A stretch of DNA of 64,000 bases from Sporosarcina sp. FSL K6-2383 (GTDB taxonomy: Bacteria; Bacillota; Bacilli; Bacillales_A; Planococcaceae), in assembly GCF_038618305.1 (NCBI RefSeq), contig NZ_CP152017.1, forward strand, positions 1,279,501-1,343,500. Reading direction: 5' to 3'. Positions 45,752 through 54,005 of this stretch are shown piece after piece. How positions within the stretch are numbered: the stretch's first letter is position 1; each line of letters opens with the position of its first letter. Position numbers and translations under genes: made by a program. Under the pieces are notes generated by a model. That model ran no database searches. It saw only the letters and a list, made by a program, of their open reading frames with translations, and was not told where the DNA came from.

Positions 45752-46663
45752 ATGATAGTGAAAGATTTGCGTTTTCGTCTCGTATTTCTAGTGGATGAAG
45801 AAGGGATTTTACTACGGGAATTTCTTCATTCGAAAGGAATTTCAAAAAGGACGTTGACGGCGACGAAATATGAAGGTGGTCAACTAACGGTCAATGGTAT
45901 CGAGCAAAATGTCAGGCATCGGTTGCAGGTTGGAGATGAAGTAGTAGTTATTTTCCCGCCGGAGCAGCCAAGTGAGGGATTGCAGCCGGAAAATGGTGTG
46001 CTTGATATTATTTATGAGGATGAAGCGTTGCTTGTTTTGAATAAACCAGCAGGGCAAAGTACGATACCTTCTCGCGATCATCCAGGGGGAACGGTGGCGA
46101 ATCTAGTCGCTGGCAAATTTGTTCATGACGATTTACCTGCAACAGTGCACGTCGTGACGCGTTTGGACAAAGATACATCGGGCTTAATTTGCATCGCAAA
46201 GAACCGGCATATTCATCATCTTCTTAGTGAACAGATGATAGCATCCGGTTTTCATCGTCAATATGTCGCGATTGTGGAAGGTCGGGTGCAGGAAAAAAGA
46301 TTCACGATTGAACAACCCATTGGTAGAAAAGATGGCAGTATTATTGAACGAATGGTGTGCGAGGATGGACAATTCGCTCGGACAGACGTAGAAGTGCAGC
46401 GTCATTTCGAAAAAGATGGACATGAACTGACAACTGTAGCGTTAATGTTACATACAGGGAGAACGCACCAAATTCGTGTGCATTTACAATGGGCAGGCTA
46501 TCCACTCGCTGGCGATGATTTATACGGCGGCACAAAGAAGTGGATAGGACGTCAGGCGTTACATTGTGCGATACTTCGTTTCGCACATCCACTGACAGGG
46601 GCTGATATACAATTTACAAGTGATTTGCCAATGGATATGCAAGAAATTAGTAGAAGTCTGTGA
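45752..46663 (+). CDS. RluD-family pseudouridine synthase (YjbO-like)
   Basis: An S4-like N-terminus (LREFLHSKGISKRTLTATKY) precedes the synthase domain with HVVTRLDKDTSGL, holding the catalytic Asp, and HTGRTHQIRVHLQWAGYPL. It modifies uridine in ribosomal RNA; the target is not known. ATG 45752 follows the nadK stop with 1 nt between. The frame is open upstream but only as a shadow of nadK. There is no clear ribosome site, so coupling is likely. The 3' end overlaps prpE by 17 nt. Confidence 0.92.
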   Translation: MIVKDLRFRLVFLVDEEGILLREFLHSKGISKRTLTATKYEGGQLTVNGIEQNVRHRLQVGDEVVVIFPPEQPSEGLQPENGVLDIIYEDEALLVLNKPAGQSTIPSRDHPGGTVANLVAGKFVHDDLPATVHVVTRLDKDTSGLICIAKNRHIHHLLSEQMIASGFHRQYVAIVEGRVQEKRFTIEQPIGRKDGSIIERMVCEDGQFARTDVEVQRHFEKDGHELTTVALMLHTGRTHQIRVHLQWAGYPLAGDDLYGGTKKWIGRQALHCAILRFAHPLTGADIQFTSDLPMDMQEISRSL

Positions 46664-47390
46664 ATTTTTCAGGCATGAATTGTTGCTGTGATGGCACAGA
46701 TACAATGTCCATTTCTGGGTAGCGTAAGGCGGTAAGCTTGCCGCCAAAAACACATCCTGTGTCGACGTTAACGGTGTGCTGTAAATGACGGGCTTCCCTG
46801 ACAGGTGTGTGGCCATAAACGATACAAGCCCGTCCATTGTATTGCTTTGCCCAATCGCGTCTTACTGGTTTACCATTCGGTAATGTTTCCCCTGTAATAT
46901 CGCCGTATTGAACAAAAACACGTACTTTTTCTGAGTAAGGAACACCTATTAGTCGTTCGGGAATACCTGCATGTGCAATAATTAGTTTACTGTCGTCCAG
47001 GCTTTGATATAAGGGTAATGCTTCATAAAACTGGCGGTATCTGTTGAGGAATTGCTTGCGCTGTTCTTTGGATAATGTGTTAATTTCAGCTACTGTCGTC
47101 TCAAGTCCATGTGTCACTTGCACATGATTGCCCTTCGCAAATCTATACAGCTTATTGCAATGATTTCCCGGGGAATAATGGAGGGGATGTGCATCTTGCA
47201 TATCGAATAATAGCTGCAAAGTCTTGATTGAGTCGGGTCCCCTGTCCATTGCATCCCCGACAAATGCTAGCTGTCTACCGTCTGAATGAACGGGAATACC
47301 GCTGTCCATTAAATAGCCCAGTTTTTCAATCAAAGTAATGAGTTCATCAAAACAGCCATGAATATCTCCAATAATATCAAATTTCATCAT
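46647..47390 (-). CDS. prpE: PrpE, bis(5'-nucleosyl)-tetraphosphatase / protein phosphatase
   Basis: The 247-residue calcineurin-like phosphatase has the three motifs FDIIGDIHGC (residues 4-13), FVGDAMDRGPDS and YSPGNHCNKL, as well as CIVYGHTPV. Bacillus PrpE acts on diadenosine tetraphosphate and on phosphotyrosine, with a link to spore germination. It starts at ATG 47390, after GGGTGGG. It faces and overlaps the pseudouridine synthase gene. Confidence 0.93.
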   Translation of the reverse strand: MMKFDIIGDIHGCFDELITLIEKLGYLMDSGIPVHSDGRQLAFVGDAMDRGPDSIKTLQLLFDMQDAHPLHYSPGNHCNKLYRFAKGNHVQVTHGLETTVAEINTLSKEQRKQFLNRYRQFYEALPLYQSLDDSKLIIAHAGIPERLIGVPYSEKVRVFVQYGDITGETLPNGKPVRRDWAKQYNGRACIVYGHTPVREARHLQHTVNVDTGCVFGGKLTALRYPEMDIVSVPSQQQFMPEKFTDFY

Positions 47391-47471
47391 TTATCCCACC
47401 CTTTAGTATGAAAGATATGCTATTATAATACCCTATTTAGGGGAATGTACACTGGAAAGGAAGGTGTAGCT

Positions 47472-48845
47472 ATGAACGCACATGAAGAATACAAAGAAGA
47501 GGTAATTTTGAACGAAGAGAAATTGTTGGAAACGCTTGTTAACGAAGATATACAAGCCTTCCGAGCTGAGTATCTTCTCCTACACCCTTACGACCGTGCG
47601 ATTTTCTATGAGAAAGTTGGGGTCGATCTTCGGAAGACGATGTACCAATATTTATCTCCGAAAGAACTTGCAGAAATTTTTGAGACAAGTGAAATCGATG
47701 AGGATGAATACAAACAGTTCCTTCAGGAGATGGACACGACGTATGCTGCAGACATGATTTCCTACATGTTTGTGGATAACGCGGTAGATGTCCTGAAGGA
47801 ACTCGATAAATCGCAAACAGTTAGTTATTTAACATTAATGGACAAAGTGGCGGCCACAGAAATTAGAGCGCTCCTCCATTATGAGGAGTATACAGCGGGT
47901 TCCATCATGACAACGGAATATGTCACTGTTCCTCAAAACTCTACTGTTCGTTCTGCAATGACGATTTTACGCAATGAAGCTCCAAAAGCGGAAACGATCT
48001 ATTATGTATTTGTCGTGGATGATGATAATCGCTTGACTGGCGTTGTGTCACTCCGTGATTTAATTATTGCGCACGAAGATACACTAATCAGTTCGATTAT
48101 GAGCGAACGTGTTGTGAGTGCACTTGTGTCAGATGATCAGGAAGACGTCGCGCGGACGATTAAGGATTATAATTTCCTAGCTGTGCCAGTTGTTGATTTT
48201 CAGCAACATATACTAGGGATTATTACAGTCGATGATATTATCGATGTTCTTGATGAAGAGGCTTCGGATGATTACGCTAAATTCGCCGGGGTTTCTAATA
48301 TGGATACTTTTGACAAAAATTCATTCTCGGCAATGAAGAAAAGATTGCCATGGCTCATTATTCTACTTGTGCTTGGAATGCTTACTGCAAATTTAATCGA
48401 TTTGTTTACAGAAACAATTTCAAAAGTGGCACTTCTTGCAGCATTTATTCCCCTCATTGCGGGGACTGCTGGGAATAGTGGAACGCAAGCACTAGCAGTT
48501 GCAGTACGTGGTATTGCGACGGGAGATGTCGAGGATGAGAGCAAATTTAAGCTACTGCTACGCGAAGCAGGAACAGGGCTTATGACAGGAGGAGCCTGTG
48601 CATTATTTGTTGTTGGACTCATTTATATTTGGAAGCATGAATTCTTAATTGGTCTACTAGTGGGGGTAGCGATTTTTGTATCCATTTTTGTCGCAACGAT
48701 ATCTGGCTCATTCATCCCACTGGTCATGCATAAGTTGAAAATTGACCCTGCGGTTGCTTCTGGTCCTTTTATCACGACATTGAATGATATTATCAGTGTC
48801 ATTATCTACCTTGGTCTTGCAACGATGTTCATCAGCGAATTGTAA
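47472..48845 (+). CDS. mgtE: Magnesium transporter MgtE
   Basis: The 457-residue protein has the MgtE N-terminal helical domain (about 15-120), two CBS domains (TAGSIMTTEYVTVPQNSTVR and ISSIMSERVVSALVSDDQED) that sense Mg2+, and five membrane helices with PLIAGTAGNSGTQALAVAVRG (cut). It imports Mg2+ down its gradient. It starts at ATG 47472 after AAGGAAGG. The 80-nt upstream gap holds a TATAAT but is too short for an M-box riboswitch. Confidence 0.95.
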   Translation: MNAHEEYKEEVILNEEKLLETLVNEDIQAFRAEYLLLHPYDRAIFYEKVGVDLRKTMYQYLSPKELAEIFETSEIDEDEYKQFLQEMDTTYAADMISYMFVDNAVDVLKELDKSQTVSYLTLMDKVAATEIRALLHYEEYTAGSIMTTEYVTVPQNSTVRSAMTILRNEAPKAETIYYVFVVDDDNRLTGVVSLRDLIIAHEDTLISSIMSERVVSALVSDDQEDVARTIKDYNFLAVPVVDFQQHILGIITVDDIIDVLDEEASDDYAKFAGVSNMDTFDKNSFSAMKKRLPWLIILLVLGMLTANLIDLFTETISKVALLAAFIPLIAGTAGNSGTQALAVAVRGIATGDVEDESKFKLLLREAGTGLMTGGACALFVVGLIYIWKHEFLIGLLVGVAIFVSIFVATISGSFIPLVMHKLKIDPAVASGPFITTLNDIISVIIYLGLATMFISEL

Positions 48846-48893
48846 ATTGCTGGTGAACATTTTTTCTTTTCTTTGAATAAAAATTTCTAATGA

Positions 48894-48920
48894 ACACCTA
48901 TATTATGGGCGCATATACTA
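48894..48920 (+). promoter_or_regulatory. Sigma-K-like promoter of the CotO-like gene
   Basis: GCATATACTA (48911-48920) fits the sigma-K -10 (CATA-N3-TA), and ACA at 48894 about 15 nt upstream fits its short AC -35. This places expression in the late mother cell. Confidence 0.65.
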
Positions 48921-48943
48921 TAGAAAAAAAGGATGTGCCAATT

Positions 48944-49351
48944 GTGTTGAACAATGAGCCGTTATTATTTGTTCAGGGACCACCTGTCTATATTAAAGTG
49001 GTAAAGAGACAAGAGGAGAGCACGTCGGTTTTTAGTTTAAGTGGAGAAGAACCTGAAATGGTGAGTAGTGAAGTGGAAATTGAAATAGAACAAGAGCAGC
49101 CGACAGCTGTAAAAGTGGCGGAACCTTCTTTAGTGAAAAAGATTATGTATTTAGGGTCACCATTTTCGCGACAGGTTTACCGGCCACTACAGTTTGTATT
49201 AGATGATGAGACGTTAACGGGCTCTATTGAAAAAATTGAAGGTGAGACGGTTTTGATAGGCATCGGGGAGGACGCGAGTGAATTAGTGTCTGTGGAAATG
49301 GCTAAAATCGAAGAAATCCTTTGGCGCGGTGATCCTTTTGTCGAGGACTAA
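48944..49351 (+). CDS. CotO-like spore coat protein
   Basis: The N-terminus NNEPLLFVQGPPVYIKVVKR resembles the start of CotO coat morphogenetic proteins (REPLLY...). The middle is Glu-rich and low-complexity, and the end (LVKKIMYLGSPFSRQVYRPL, then a beta-rich tail) is the conserved part. About 135 residues, shorter than Bacillus CotO. The sigma-K promoter covers the upstream ATG codons, so the start is GTG 48944 or TTG 48947, after AAAAGGATG. It faces the CotY/Z gene. Confidence 0.65.
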   Translation: MLNNEPLLFVQGPPVYIKVVKRQEESTSVFSLSGEEPEMVSSEVEIEIEQEQPTAVKVAEPSLVKKIMYLGSPFSRQVYRPLQFVLDDETLTGSIEKIEGETVLIGIGEDASELVSVEMAKIEEILWRGDPFVED

Positions 49352-49359
49352 ATGTTATC

Positions 49360-49390
49360 AGCAGGGCGGATGCATCCGTGCTGCTTTTTT
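49360..49390 (+). terminator. Terminator of the CotO-like gene
   Basis: AGCAGGGCGGATG pairs with CATCCGTGCTGCT, then TTTTTT. Confidence 0.85.
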
Positions 49391-49411
49391 AGTGTTCAAA
49401 ATTATGTGAAA

Positions 49412-49451
49412 CAAAACGCCTGCCCAATCGATAAGAACCGAAAGGGCAGGC
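49412..49451 (-). terminator. Terminator of the CotY/Z gene
   Basis: GCCTGCCC (49418-49425) pairs with GGGCAGGC (49444-49451); on the minus strand GTTTTG follows. Confidence 0.8.
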
Positions 49452-49493
49452 TGGGCATCGCAGGTTAGTCAATCATTCATAGCTTTAGTATAA

Positions 49494-50054
49494 TCAGTCT
49501 TCGTCACAATCAATGAAAACGTCTTTGACACATTGAATGGCACAGAAGCATTTTAAGTCGACTGTGACACATGAACCAGTCGCCTCAAAGCGTTCAACTT
49601 CACAAATTGCATCAAAATCAAGTTTGCCATGTTTAAATAAGTTGACTCTTCTGCCGTGACGATCGCGTGGCTCGAGAACTTGTAATGTTGCACAGCAGTT
49701 GTCAAATACATTTTGTACTCTAAAGAAGACTGAGAAGCAGCTATTACAATCTTTTTCATTCCCTTGTTCGTTCGATAGATTTCTGTCGTTATCACGGCGT
49801 CTTCTTCTTTGATTGAACATTGCTTTGAAAGGATCACCGTCATCATTCATTAGCATGAATACCCGTGTATTTGCCCGTTGTCGTGAAGGACTAACAAGGC
49901 TACCAAGCGGGGTTAAGAAACAATCAGTTCTGCAATCGTCACAATCTATGTCATCTCGAATATCCTGTATTCGTCGAATCGCACGGACGACCTCGCAAAT
50001 ACAGTTATCATGGCGGCGAATATCCGCCACATCTTCATTTCTTCCACATCCCAT
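49494..50054 (-). CDS. Spore coat protein CotY/CotZ family
   Basis: A cysteine-rich protein of 186 residues forming the insoluble outer coat or crust. CNSCFSVFFRVQNVFDNCCATL, CEVERFEATGSCVTVDLKCFCAIQCV (both cut) match the CotY/CotZ core. A basic Arg-rich insert (QRRRRRDNDR) lies before it. The start is ATG 50054, 7 nt after AAGGAGGTG; the in-frame GTG 50063 is part of that ribosome site. It is divergent from the spoVA-type operon. Confidence 0.9.
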   Translation of the reverse strand: MGCGRNEDVADIRRHDNCICEVVRAIRRIQDIRDDIDCDDCRTDCFLTPLGSLVSPSRQRANTRVFMLMNDDGDPFKAMFNQRRRRRDNDRNLSNEQGNEKDCNSCFSVFFRVQNVFDNCCATLQVLEPRDRHGRRVNLFKHGKLDFDAICEVERFEATGSCVTVDLKCFCAIQCVKDVFIDCDED

Positions 50055-50130
50055 TAATTCCACCTCCTTCTCTCAATTCTTTATACTTTATGCGCTAGAG
50101 TCCGCCATGTTAGGGCGGACGAACCGGTTA

Positions 50131-50161
50131 TGAATAAAGTTCAGATGAAAAAGGCATACTA
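50131..50161 (+). promoter_or_regulatory. Sigma-G promoter of the spoVA-type operon
   Basis: TGAATA (50131-50136), 18 nt, CATACTA (50155-50161): both boxes match the forespore sigma-G consensus exactly. Transcription should start near 50168, so ATG codons at 50130 and 50145 lie in the promoter and cannot start translation. Confidence 0.85.
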
Positions 50162-50183
50162 TAAAAAAAATGGAGGGACGCAT

Positions 50184-50576
50184 ATCCGGAAACTTGGCCT
50201 AATGATTATTGTACTTACTCTGCTAGCTGGTTGTTCAGAAAATGGAATTCGGATTCATAATGATTCGAGTGAGGACCCCACAAAGGCTGAACAAGTATTT
50301 AAGACCGATCCACATCTTACAGGGGCCGTCACCGTATTTCATGAAAATAATCTATTGATGGGAGTTACGCTTAAAACATTTTCAAGGTTCAAAAAAGAAA
50401 AGATTGAAAAAGAGTTAAAAAAGCAATTAGAAAAAGAATACCCGGAGTTAGACATTACCGTATCGGCAGATGGAAAAATATGGTTGGAAGCCAATAAGCT
50501 TATAAAATCAGGTCAAAAAAAAGAATTGACTGAAAAAATCGATAAGCTAAAACTATTGTTAAAGGAAGAGACGTAA
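50184..50576 (+). CDS. YhcN/YlaJ-like sporulation lipoprotein (start codon appears to be ATC)
   Basis: The mature protein follows a lipoprotein signal RKLGLMIIVLTLLAGC; the Cys is lipidated. The rest (TGAVTVFHENNLLMGVTLKT, then a Lys/Glu-rich helix) resembles YhcN/YlaJ germination lipoproteins. The promoter excludes upstream starts. GGAGGG (50172-50177) is 6 nt before ATC 50184, which would give M-RKLGLMIIV, a standard signal start. The next ATG (50202) would remove the basic n-region. It is the first gene before spoVAC, as in mobile spoVA2 operons. Confidence 0.75.
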   Translation: MRKLGLMIIVLTLLAGCSENGIRIHNDSSEDPTKAEQVFKTDPHLTGAVTVFHENNLLMGVTLKTFSRFKKEKIEKELKKQLEKEYPELDITVSADGKIWLEANKLIKSGQKKELTEKIDKLKLLLKEET

Positions 50577-51031
50577 TGGATGAAAAAAAATATGCACAAT
50601 TAGAACAACAAATGTCACCGAAAACACCTTTGCTACGCAATGTCATATTTGCTTTTTTGACAGGCGGAACAATCTGCTTGATTGGTCAATTTGTTGCTCT
50701 TTTTTATATGGTGTTTTTTGATTTTACAGAACGGACTGCGAGTAATCCAACTGTCGCGACGATGGTATTTTTCGCCATGCTTTTAACTGGTTTTGGTTAC
50801 TATAAGAAAATTGGTCAATTTGGTGGGGCGGGGAGTGCAGTGCCTATTACGGGATTCGGTAACGCGGTCATTTCTGCGGCTATTGAGCATAAGTCCGAGG
50901 GCTATGTACTTGGAGTCGGAGGGAATATGTTCAAGCTGGCGGGATCAGTCATTCTTTTTGGTGTGTTTTCCGCATTTGCCGTTGCGCTAGTGAAAACAAT
51001 TCTTGTTAAGTTTGGTGTCGTATCATGGTAG
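50576..51031 (+). CDS. spoVAC: Stage V sporulation protein AC (SpoVAC)
   Basis: SpoVAC is a forespore inner-membrane channel subunit for dipicolinic acid and is mechanosensitive in Bacillus. The 151-residue protein has about four helices and the marks LLRNVIFAFLTGGTICLIGQ and GAGSAVPITGFGNAV. Its ATG shares a base with the lipoprotein stop (TAATG), and its end overlaps spoVAD by 7 nt. Confidence 0.95.
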   Translation: MDEKKYAQLEQQMSPKTPLLRNVIFAFLTGGTICLIGQFVALFYMVFFDFTERTASNPTVATMVFFAMLLTGFGYYKKIGQFGGAGSAVPITGFGNAVISAAIEHKSEGYVLGVGGNMFKLAGSVILFGVFSAFAVALVKTILVKFGVVSW

Positions 51032-52026
51032 CGCGCGGGTTACTGACATTTAAGACGACTCCATCCATTGTCGCAACGGGTGTGACAGCTGGACCATTGG
51101 AAAGGAAAAGTCCTTTTGTTCATCAATTTGATAAAGTGTATGACGATGAACGCTGCGGTTTAAAGACGAATGAACATGCTCATGCCAAAATGATTGAAGA
51201 CGCCTGCATGATTGCGTTGAGTAAAATAGATCTTATACCAAGTGATGCTAATTTTTTATTGATCGGTGATCTTGTGAATCAAATGACCCCCTCCAATTTT
51301 AGTGCCTCTACGTTGGGCATCCCGTACATCGGTTTGTTTTCAGCATGTGCGACATCGGTGTCTTCTTTGCTGATGGCGGCATTGTTGACGGAAGCAGGCA
51401 TGTCGAACTGTGCGATTGCAGGGGCAGCAAGTCAGCACAATGCGATTGAGCGACAATTTCGCTATCCTGTCGAGTATGGTGCGCAAAAGGGTGAAACAGC
51501 ACAATGGACAGTGACAGCGGCAGGAATGGCGGCTGTCACCCCCTATAAAAAAGGAGTTCCTTCTATTAAATGTGCGACCATCGGATGTGTCACGGATCTT
51601 GGTATGACAGATCCACTAAATATGGGAGCGGCAATGGCGCCAGCAGCGGCGGATACAGTCACACGCCATCTTACAGGGCATGGTATGAAAGCAAGTGACT
51701 ATGATTGTATTATGACAGGTGACCTTGGCAAGACAGGATTTGAATTGTATAAACAATTATTAGGTAATAAAGGAGTAGAGGTGACGGACAAGTTTCGAGA
51801 TGCGGGTGCGGAATTTTATAGTAATGATCCGACATTTTTATCTGGAGCGAGTGGGGCAGGTTGTTCTGCTGCGATTTATTTCACCGAAATTATTGGAAAA
51901 ATGGTGGCGGGTGAGTATAAGCGCGTTTTGCTTATTGCGACGGGTGCGCTGTTGTCGCCCATGTCGTTCCAACAAGGTGATACGATTCCATGCATAGCGC
52001 ATGCAGTTGAATTAACGATGAAATGA
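51025..52026 (+). CDS. spoVAD: Stage V sporulation protein AD (SpoVAD)
   Basis: SpoVAD binds dipicolinic acid for delivery into the spore core. The 333-residue protein has a thiolase-like fold: GLFSACATSVSSLLMAALLT, VEYGAQKGETAQWTVTAAGM and GASGAGCSAAIYF. It starts inside the spoVAC end at ATG 51025. A SpoVAEb gene follows within 10 nt. Confidence 0.95.
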   Translation: MVARGLLTFKTTPSIVATGVTAGPLERKSPFVHQFDKVYDDERCGLKTNEHAHAKMIEDACMIALSKIDLIPSDANFLLIGDLVNQMTPSNFSASTLGIPYIGLFSACATSVSSLLMAALLTEAGMSNCAIAGAASQHNAIERQFRYPVEYGAQKGETAQWTVTAAGMAAVTPYKKGVPSIKCATIGCVTDLGMTDPLNMGAAMAPAAADTVTRHLTGHGMKASDYDCIMTGDLGKTGFELYKQLLGNKGVEVTDKFRDAGAEFYSNDPTFLSGASGAGCSAAIYFTEIIGKMVAGEYKRVLLIATGALLSPMSFQQGDTIPCIAHAVELTMK

Positions 52027-52035
52027 GTGGGTATA

Positions 52036-52398
52036 ATGATTTCAATTTTTATAACATCGTTTATTGTGGGTGGATTAATTTGTGTCGTTGGACAGCTCTT
52101 ATTTGATGTAGCGAAACTGACTCCAGCTCATACATTATGTATATTAGTCGTCGTAGGATCCGTGTTAGATGGTTTTGGACTCTATGAACCACTAATTGAT
52201 TTTGCAGGTGCTGGTGCAACGATACCAATTACTTCTTTTGGTAATTCGTTGACACATGGTGCCATGGCAGAAGCAGAAAAGCATGGTTTCATCGGTGTGT
52301 TGACGGGTATGTTTGAAGTGACAAGCTCAGGAATTAGCGCAGCTATTTTATTTGGCTTTATAGCTGCTTTCATTTTTAAAGCAAAGGGAAAAATGTAG
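52036..52398 (+). CDS. spoVAE: Stage V sporulation protein AEB (SpoVAEb)
   Basis: The 120-residue membrane protein resembles Spo[38 protein letters not shown] and four helices. It is a channel partner for dipicolinic acid movement. ATG 52036 (MISIFITSF) is preferred to the GTG at 52027, which is part of the ribosome site. Its stop overlaps a hairpin at 52387-52410 (GGGAAAAATGT/ACATTTTCCC). Confidence 0.92.
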   Translation: MISIFITSFIVGGLICVVGQLLFDVAKLTPAHTLCILVVVGSVLDGFGLYEPLIDFAGAGATIPITSFGNSLTHGAMAEAEKHGFIGVLTGMFEVTSSGISAAILFGFIAAFIFKAKGKM

Positions 52399-52465
52399 GG
52401 ACATTTTCCCCAATCCTTTCTTTCTTCTCCGCATAGGATATGTGGAAGGGAAGGAGGGGTTTTTC

Positions 52466-52612
52466 ATGTATGGAGGATACAATCCTTATTATGGCGGATA
52501 CGGATGCGGTGGATTCGATGGAGGAAGAGGCTATAACTATGGCGGTTCGACATTTGTTCTAATTGTTGTTCTCTTCATCTTGCTCATTATCGTGGGCAAA
52601 AGTTTCTTATAG
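52466..52612 (+). CDS. YjcZ family sporulation protein
   Basis: A 48-residue protein: a Gly/Tyr-rich head (MYGGYNPYYGGYGCGGFDGG) and one C-terminal membrane helix (FVLIVVLFILLIIVGKSFL), the plan of YjcZ/sporulation small proteins. ATG 52466 follows AAGGAGGGG. It lies 16 nt before spoVIF, with which it is probably co-transcribed. Confidence 0.88.
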   Translation: MYGGYNPYYGGYGCGGFDGGRGYNYGGSTFVLIVVLFILLIIVGKSFL

Positions 52613-52628
52613 GAGGGGAGGATTATAG

Positions 52629-52883
52629 ATGAATGATTCATTTTTCCGGAAAATCGAATCAAAAACGGGTGTCCCGATGGACGAAGTATTCGCCCTGGCC
52701 AATGCAATCCAATTCGCAGATTTCAATGATGAGCGGCAAGTGAGGAAAATTATTCAAAAGGTTGGCAAGCTGGCAAAGCGCGAAGTACCTCAGCATACGG
52801 AAGATGAGCTCGTTCGGTCAATCATCAAGGATGGTAAATCTGTTAATATACAAGATATCCAAAATATGATTGGCAGACAATAA
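52629..52883 (+). CDS. spoVIF: Stage VI sporulation protein F (SpoVIF/YjcC)
   Basis: The 84-residue protein fits SpoVIF: FFRKIESKTGVPMDEVFALA, DERQVRKIIQKVGKLAKR and the end SVNIQDIQNMIG. In Bacillus it supports GerR-dependent late coat gene expression. The ATG follows GGAGGGGAGG. Confidence 0.88.
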   Translation: MNDSFFRKIESKTGVPMDEVFALANAIQFADFNDERQVRKIIQKVGKLAKREVPQHTEDELVRSIIKDGKSVNIQDIQNMIGRQ

Positions 52884-52969
52884 AAGAATAAGAGATAAAT
52901 GGTTTAAAAATCGGCTAACTGGGTATACTAGTAATAGAATTAGAAACTATTAGGAAAGGGGTGTAGACA

Positions 52970-53284
52970 ATGGGCTACCTATTACCAATTCAACCAATTC
53001 AATCTCAGCAATATGCAAATCGGATGAATGCAGACTCGTATAATTTTGCACATATCAATCGTGTAGGCAAGATCAAATTCGATTTCAAGTTTTCCGAGGA
53101 TTCACATGAAGCATTTCAGCAGGATCAGGAGCAAGAGGAGAAGGAGGAAAAGGAAATGGCGAGCGCTCGTGTTTCCGCACCTCCTTTAGCATCTAAGGGT
53201 TTTATCTACCCGAATCCTGCCAATCTATCACCCGCAATTTCACAGGCAGTCGGAAAAGGACTATCTGTAAATGCGTACGTTTAA
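52970..53284 (+). CDS. Conserved-type small protein, unknown (yjcE position)
   Basis: A 104-residue hydrophilic protein: MGYLLPIQPIQSQQYANRMN at the start, a KIKFDFKFSED segment, a Glu-rich middle, and an Ala/Pro-rich end. I do not recognise a family with confidence. It occupies the place of yjcE in Bacillus, between spoVIF and yjcF. Ribosome site AAAGGGGTG lies 7-8 nt upstream. Its stop touches the mosaic element R6. Confidence 0.6.
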   Translation: MGYLLPIQPIQSQQYANRMNADSYNFAHINRVGKIKFDFKFSEDSHEAFQQDQEQEEKEEKEMASARVSAPPLASKGFIYPNPANLSPAISQAVGKGLSVNAYV

Positions 53285-53517
53285 TCAATTACGTCACGGC
53301 GTAATTGCGTCCGGATTTTTTCGATCTTGAGACCTACAGGATGTAGATCATGCAGTCGTTTCGAATCGAACGGCGAAGGGTTTGATTTGCCGTATTTCTG
53401 TGCTTTTGCAGAAATTAAGGCACATGATTAGGACGTCGCGAACTTAGACTGCCATCATTAACTCCCTTAAAAATCCGTGACATCCGCCGGAGGCTTTATC
53501 TTGATTCAAGATTAAAT
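53284..53517 (-). repeat. Mosaic hairpin element copy R6 (reversed)
   Basis: Read on the minus strand: hairpin ATCTTGAATCAAGAT, AAAGCCTCCGGCGGATGTCA, GGATTTTTAAGGGAG, then the alternative inner module (GTGCCTTAATTTCTGC to CGTTCGATTC on the reverse), a trace of the GC-rich module (GCATGATCTACATCCTGTAG), AAAAAATCCGGACGCAATTA and CGCCGTGACGTAATTG. It combines modules of R4 and R5. Confidence 0.85.
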
Positions 53518-53523
53518 AATATC

Positions 53524-53569
53524 AAAAAGGTTCGCACTGCTTGTAAAAAAGCATGGCGAACCTTTTTTT
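53524..53569. terminator. Bidirectional terminator
   Basis: AAAGGTTCGC and GCGAACCTTT (plus an inner TGCTT/AAGCA) form a strong stem with T-runs on both strands, at the end of minus-strand yjcF. Confidence 0.88.
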
Positions 53570-54002
53570 ATTCGATAATAATCTTTTCCATTGCACGATG
53601 TGGGATGTCTGCATCCATAAATTCAGGTGAGGTGATGACATATCCTAGCTTTTCGTAGAAAGGAACTGCGTAGGTTTGGGCATTTAAAATAATTTTATGC
53701 ATCCCGGTTTCTTTTGCATGCTTTTCAAGTGCATTCATAATGAGATTGCCTAAGTGCTGTCCTCGATATTCTTCCAAAATACAGATACGTTCGACTTTAC
53801 CAATACCTGCGTTTGTTTCACGCAAACGACCTGCGCCGATGGCTGTCGTCATGGAATAGACGACGAAATGGACGGCATCTTTGTCGAAATCGTCTAGTTC
53901 AAGATTGAGTGGAACGCCTTGTTCTTCTACAAAAACTTTTCTTCTGACAGAAAATGCATCTTCCCGCTCAAGGTCAGAAGTCACAATTCTTACTGTAACC
54001 AA
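53568..54002 (-). CDS. GNAT family N-acetyltransferase (YjcF-like)
   Basis: The 144-residue GNAT protein has VRRKVFVEEQGVP at the N-terminus (typical of YjcF/ElaA-like members) and the acetyl-CoA loop ERICILEEYRGQHLGNLIM. Substrate unknown. It probably starts at TTG 54002, right after the yjcG stop, with a distant GAGG. Order yjcH-yjcG-yjcF is as in Bacillus. Confidence 0.85.
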   Translation of the reverse strand: MVTVRIVTSDLEREDAFSVRRKVFVEEQGVPLNLELDDFDKDAVHFVVYSMTTAIGAGRLRETNAGIGKVERICILEEYRGQHLGNLIMNALEKHAKETGMHKIILNAQTYAVPFYEKLGYVITSPEFMDADIPHRAMEKIIIE

Positions 54003-54005
54003 TTC

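Noticed and set aside
47391..47471. M-box magnesium riboswitch upstream of mgtE
   Set aside because: The gap is only about 80 nt and holds a promoter; there is no room for the structure.
50130..50183. ATG 50130 or 50145 as start of the lipoprotein
   Set aside because: Both lie within the sigma-G promoter and have no ribosome site.
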